Shown: piece after piece, positions 60,259-64,000 of the stretch
Numbering within the stretch: position 1 is the stretch's first letter
How the letters are laid out: each line of letters begins with the position of its first letter
NCBI GenBank assembly: GCA_963757605.1
Contig: CAVWSF010000005.1
Span: 620,001-684,000, forward strand
DNA length: 64,000 nucleotides
Direction: 5' to 3'
Source of the DNA: JAICJC01 sp963757605
Lineage (GTDB): Bacteria; Actinomycetota; Thermoleophilia; Gaiellales; JAICJC01
Made by a program: the position numbers and the translations under genes
The notes under the pieces: generated by a model
The model's database searches: none
What the model was told of the DNA's origin: nothing
What the model saw: only the letters and a program-made list of their open reading frames with translations

Positions 60259-63200
60259 TCGAGCCCCGGCCCCGCACACAGCAGGTCGAGCGCCGGGCAC
60301 TCGCGGCAGTGCGGCCCGGGCCGGGCCGGGAACCGCCCCGCGCGGATCGCCTCGATGGCCTCGACGAGCTCGGCCTCGAGCGCCTCGGCGTCGCCGGCCT
60401 CGAACCGGCGCGTCGCGACCGCGTCAGGCCGCTCGAGGAACGCGTAGGCCACCTCGACCGCCGGCGCCCCGGTCCGCAGCGCCGCCAGAGCGTAGGTCGT
60501 GACCTGCACCGCGTACGAGCGCTCCATCACGTCCTGGGCCACGCGCTCGTTCAGCCGGTTGGTCTTGAAGTCGACGACGAGCGCCGAGCCGTCGGCCTCC
60601 CGCCCGAACACGTCGAACCGGCCGCGGAAGAGGACGCCGCCGGCCTCGAACGCGAACGGCACCTCCGGCCGGGCCTGGGCCAGCCCCTCGACCCGCTCGC
60701 GCACCGGGCACTCCGACCACGCCGCGACGAACGCCGCGATCCGCTCGGCGTCGGCGTCGGTCGCCGTCGGATACAGGTCGCGCCAGCGGCCGTCGGGGCG
60801 CTCGAGCTCCAGGTGAACGGCGTCGCCCACCTCGAGTGGCCCCAGCCCCTGCTCGGGCGCGGCCGGGATCACCGGCTCGGGCAGCCCCAGCACGCGCTGG
60901 GCGAAGTACCGGTAGCCGCAGCGGCCGTAGAGCGCGAGCGCGCTGTAGGAGAGCCGCCGCACCGGCACGGGCGCCGCGGGCGGGATCTCGGCCAGCGGCG
61001 GGAGCGCCGCCGCCACCCGGCCGCCATCGGTGAAGAGCGCGAGCTGCGTCCCCACCTCGGCGCCCGGCTCGGCGGCGACCGCGGCCGCCACCTTCGGGGC
61101 GCCGTTCCCTGCCGCCACGTGGGCGGTGGGCCGCGTCACCCGCACCGCCAGCCGGGCGTCGCCGCGGTCGATCTCGCCCTCGTCGTCGAGGCCGATCTCG
61201 AGCAGCCGGGAGAGCTCGGAGATCGACGTCTGCTCGTCGGGGAGCAGCGCGCCGCTCACGATCAGGTGCTGGCGGGCCCGCGTCATCGCCACGTACTGGA
61301 GCCGCCGGCCCTCCTCGCGCTCGGCCTCGCGCTCCGCCTTCGCCGCGGCGGCGTAGCCCAGTGCGGGCCGCAGGACGCCGTTCACGTCGGGCGCCCGCAG
61401 CGCCACCCGGCCGTCCGACGACACCAGGACGTCCGGCAGCCCGCGGGCCGCCCGCTCGCGCCCCTGGTCGGCCAGGACGACGACGTCGAACTCCAGGCCC
61501 TTGGCCGCGTGCACCGTCATGAGGACGATCGCGTCGCGGCCCTCCTCGGCGATCGCGGCCTCGCCCTCGCGGGCCGCCAGCGTGGCCTGCTCGTCGCAGA
61601 AGCGGATGAAGCCCTCCAGGTCGGGCCCGCGCACCGCCTCGAACTCGGCCGCCAGCCGGGCCAGCTTCCGCAGGTTGGCGTAGCGCCGGTCGCCGTCGGC
61701 CATCGCCAGGCAGGCGAGGTCGTAGTCGTGCTCGGCGACGATCAGCTCGCACAGGCGCTCGAGCGACACCTCGCCGGAGCGCTTGACCAGGCGCGCGAAC
61801 CGCTGCGAGAACGCGAGCGACAGCCGGTGGTCGGTCGGCGAGAGCCCGGGCGCGGGCTCGTCGCGCTCGAACGCGGTGAAGATCGGCCGCTTGACCGCCG
61901 CCCGGCGCACGCGCAGAAGGCCGTCGTTCGACATCCCGACGAGCGGCGACGCGAGCACGGTCAGGAGCGCGACGTCGTCGTAGCGGTTCCGCAGCAGACG
62001 CAGGTAGGCGAGCAGGTCGGACACCTGCTGGGTCGCGTAGTAGCCGCGGCCGGTGGTCCGCACCGTGCGCAGATGGCGGTCGCGAAGCGCCGCCTCGTAG
62101 ACCGCCGCGTCCGTCCCGGCCTCGAAGAGCAGGACGACCTGGCCGGGCGTCGCCTCGCCGTCGTCGACCAGCTCCGCGACCCGGGCCGCCAGCGCCTCGG
62201 CCTCGGCGACCCGCCAGCTCTCCCCCGCCTCGCGGAACCCCGCCTTGTCGGTCAGGAGCAGCTCGACCCGCCCGCCGGCCGGCGGCTCGCCCGGGTGGCC
62301 CGCCTCGGCCAGAAGCGGCGTGTAGCGGTCGCCGAAGTCGCGGGCGAACGCCTCGTTCACGGCCGCGATGACATGGGGGCGCGAGCGGTGGTTTCGGCGC
62401 AGCGCGATCAGGCCGTCGCCGGCGGCGGTGCGCTGCTCGCGGTAGACCGAGACGTCGGCGTGGCGGAAGCGGTAGATGCTCTGGAACTCGTCGCCGACGA
62501 AGAAGAGCTCGCCGCCTGAGACCAGGTCGATCAGCTCGCACTGGAGCCGGTTCGTGTCCTGGAACTCGTCCACGAGCACGTCGGCGAACCGCTCGCGGTA
62601 GGACTCGGCCAGGTCGGGGCGGTCGCGCAGGAGGTCGCGGGCGCGCAGCTCGAGATCGGCGAAGTCGACCAGGCTGCGGGCGTCCTTCAGGTCGCCGTAC
62701 GCCACGTCCAGGAGCATGAGCAGCCGCCCCAGCTCGGCGAGGTCGGCGGCCGCCAGCTCGTCGCGGGCGGCCTGCTCGAGCTCGCCGAGCCGGTCGGTGT
62801 AGTCGGCGTTCCCGGGCGCTTTGCGCAGCCGATAGGCGGAGAGGTCGGTGAGGATCGCGGCGTCCTCGTCGGAGTCGAGAAGCGCGACGAGGCCGTCCGC
62901 CTTGCCGGAGCCGGCCAGCTCCTCGGCGGCCGCCCGGGCCGCGACCCTTGCCGGCCTGAGCTCGCAGCGGTCGGCCGGGCGCAGGTCGAGCGGCCGGCCG
63001 GCGCTTCGCAGGCGGGCGTGCGCGTCGAGCATCATCGGCCGCAGCCGCCGGCGGCCGTAGGTCGCGAGCAGATCGACCCGCCGGTCGGGGCCCTCCGCCA
63101 GGAAGCGCTCCAGCGCCAGGTCGAATGCCTCGTGCAGGAGCATCCCCGCCCGCACGTCGTCGGCGATCGCAAACCGGGGGTCGAGCCCGGCCTCGAACGC

Positions 63201-63506
63201 GTGGGCGCGCAGGATGCGAAGGCAGAACCGGTGGATGGTCGAGATCCAGGCCGTGTCGACGGCCCGGGCCTGCTCCATCTCACCCGCCAACTCGAGGCCC
63301 TCGCGGACGCGGCGGCGAAGCTCGGCGGCGGCCCGGTCGGTGAACGTGATCGCAAGCAGCCGGTCGATCGGGGTGCCGTCGCGGAAGCGGCGCAGCACCC
63401 GCTCGACCAGGACCGCCGTCTTCCCCGTGCCGGCGCCGGCCGAGACGAAGACGCGCCCGCGCCGCTCGACGGCCTCGCGCTGCTCCTGGTTGAACCGGTC
63501 GGTCAC
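60246..63506 (-). CDS. UvrD/Rep-type helicase with C-terminal RecB nuclease domain (AdnB/AddA-like)
   Basis: 1086-residue SF1A helicase-nuclease for double-strand break end processing. Motif I FVSAGAGTGKTAVLVERVL, Ia LLAITFTDRAAAELRRRV, II DVLVDEFQDTNRLQC, III FVGDEFQSIYRFRHADVSVY, V LMTVHAAKGLEFDVVVLADQ and VI YVAMTRARQHLIVSG. C-terminal nuclease: VVDFKTNRLNERVAQDVMER (D-x-K) with Cys residues in PHCRECPALDLLC that may hold a 4Fe-4S cluster. GTG 63506 overlaps the stop of the upstream RecB-domain gene, so the two are a pair as in AdnAB/AddAB. Confidence 0.92.
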   Translation of the reverse strand: MTDRFNQEQREAVERRGRVFVSAGAGTGKTAVLVERVLRRFRDGTPIDRLLAITFTDRAAAELRRRVREGLELAGEMEQARAVDTAWISTIHRFCLRILRAHAFEAGLDPRFAIADDVRAGMLLHEAFDLALERFLAEGPDRRVDLLATYGRRRLRPMMLDAHARLRSAGRPLDLRPADRCELRPARVAARAAAEELAGSGKADGLVALLDSDEDAAILTDLSAYRLRKAPGNADYTDRLGELEQAARDELAAADLAELGRLLMLLDVAYGDLKDARSLVDFADLELRARDLLRDRPDLAESYRERFADVLVDEFQDTNRLQCELIDLVSGGELFFVGDEFQSIYRFRHADVSVYREQRTAAGDGLIALRRNHRSRPHVIAAVNEAFARDFGDRYTPLLAEAGHPGEPPAGGRVELLLTDKAGFREAGESWRVAEAEALAARVAELVDDGEATPGQVVLLFEAGTDAAVYEAALRDRHLRTVRTTGRGYYATQQVSDLLAYLRLLRNRYDDVALLTVLASPLVGMSNDGLLRVRRAAVKRPIFTAFERDEPAPGLSPTDHRLSLAFSQRFARLVKRSGEVSLERLCELIVAEHDYDLACLAMADGDRRYANLRKLARLAAEFEAVRGPDLEGFIRFCDEQATLAAREGEAAIAEEGRDAIVLMTVHAAKGLEFDVVVLADQGRERAARGLPDVLVSSDGRVALRAPDVNGVLRPALGYAAAAKAEREAEREEGRRLQYVAMTRARQHLIVSGALLPDEQTSISELSRLLEIGLDDEGEIDRGDARLAVRVTRPTAHVAAGNGAPKVAAAVAAEPGAEVGTQLALFTDGGRVAAALPPLAEIPPAAPVPVRRLSYSALALYGRCGYRYFAQRVLGLPEPVIPAAPEQGLGPLEVGDAVHLELERPDGRWRDLYPTATDADAERIAAFVAAWSECPVRERVEGLAQARPEVPFAFEAGGVLFRGRFDVFGREADGSALVVDFKTNRLNERVAQDVMERSYAVQVTTYALAALRTGAPAVEVAYAFLERPDAVATRRFEAGDAEALEAELVEAIEAIRAGRFPARPGPHCRECPALDLLCAGPGLEWQG

Positions 63507-64000
63507 GGGCGCGCCACCCGGCAGATCGCATGCTGCGTACACCACGCCGGGCAGTCGCCCCAGCGCGGGTCGTGGCGGACGCGGCCGGCCCGCATCCCGG
63601 CGACGGCCGCCTCGGCCCGCTCCCGGGCCCGGTCGATCTGGGCCCAGAAGGCGTCGGCGTCGACGACGTCAGCCGGGGCGATCCCCGCAGCGTCAACCTC
63701 GCCCGCCAGCACCAGGCCGCGGGCGGCGCGCTTGCCCGCCAGCGCCCGGTACATCCCGCCGACCGGCTCGATGCCCAGGAGATCGCGCAACGCCAGGATG
63801 TAGAGCGGGATCTGGAGGCGGCCCTCGCGCTCCATCTCGACGGCGGAGTGCGCCGAGGCGCCCGACTTGTAGTCCCAGACGAGACCGCGCGGCGACATGG
63901 CCGGGTCGACGTCGATCCGGTCGATCTGGCCCGACACGTGGAAGTCGCCGATCGCGAGGCCCTCCTTCAGGCCCGGTGCGGCCATCGGGCTGCCGAACCG
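63503..64000 (-). CDS. RecB-family (PD-(D/E)XK) nuclease domain protein, 5' part beyond window
   Basis: C-terminal ~165 residues of a partner helicase-nuclease subunit. GQIDRIDVDPAMSPRGLVWDYKSG holds the D-x-n-YK catalytic core; LQIPLYILALRDLLGIEPVG is the following QhxxY-like helix (RLQIPLY), and CPAWCTQHAICR supplies cysteines for the Fe-S clamp. Reading continues to base 64000 without a start. By position and domain it is the AdnA/AddB-like partner of the downstream helicase. Confidence 0.82.
   Translation of the reverse strand, partial: RFGSPMAAPGLKEGLAIGDFHVSGQIDRIDVDPAMSPRGLVWDYKSGASAHSAVEMEREGRLQIPLYILALRDLLGIEPVGGMYRALAGKRAARGLVLAGEVDAAGIAPADVVDADAFWAQIDRARERAEAAVAGMRAGRVRHDPRWGDCPAWCTQHAICRVARP

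Overview
The window is a very GC-rich (about 70%) bacterial chromosome segment from an actinobacterium. Many GTG starts, 4-base GTGA/ATGA gene overlaps, a class E-type sortase, a SigG-like ECF factor with a SnoaL tail, AdnAB/AddAB-like helicase-nuclease genes and many small secreted or membrane proteins fit the class Thermoleophilia (Gaiellales/Solirubrobacterales); that placement is inference from gene style. Several genes, above all in the first 7 kb, carry small indels while the protein stays recognisable on both sides. This looks more like local sequence error than decay, but it cannot be settled from the sequence alone.

Layout. 1-7.3 kb: a ketopantoate-reductase-family gene and a GntR regulator, divergent from a five-gene peptide/nickel-type ABC importer. 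7.3-11.2 kb: P1 peptidase, GFA enzyme, lipoprotein, GH16-like enzyme, PHP hydrolase. 11.3-15 kb: phosphoketolase and acetate kinase, which together turn xylulose-5-P or fructose-6-P into acetyl-P and then ATP plus acetate. 15-19.1 kb: small and regulatory genes, an ECF sigma operon, IF-1 and a CHAP amidase. 19.1-21 kb: two sugar or inositol catabolism genes and an iolD remnant under a LacI-type operator. 21-32 kb: a complete nitrate respiration block (narGHJI, narK, a PAS/GAF histidine kinase, a universal stress protein). 32-41 kb: AlkZ-type glycosylase, surface proteins, an arsenite-methyltransferase-like gene interrupted by UGA, a deleted PQQ dehydrogenase, an antiporter, a sortase and a NarL-type regulator. 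41-48 kb: cupin, a large cyclase/NB-ARC/TPR regulator, initiator tRNA, an HxlR/esterase/glyoxalase operon, Ppx/GppA, tRNA-Leu. 48-64 kb: secreted CAP and nuclease proteins, a GGDEF-EAL protein, an RsbW-like ATPase, a phosphoesterase, thioredoxin reductase, endonuclease III and helicase-nucleases.

Two observations stand out. First, two copies of a ~200 bp element (13739-13944 and 17895-18098) have terminal inverted repeats and TA flanks, and each sits exactly in a stop codon. Removing copy 1 restores a normal phosphoketolase-acetate kinase junction. Second, the methyltransferase at 36107-36907 has an in-frame UGA exactly where ArsM-like enzymes carry a conserved cysteine, followed at the right distance by a SECIS-like hairpin, so it is a candidate selenoprotein.
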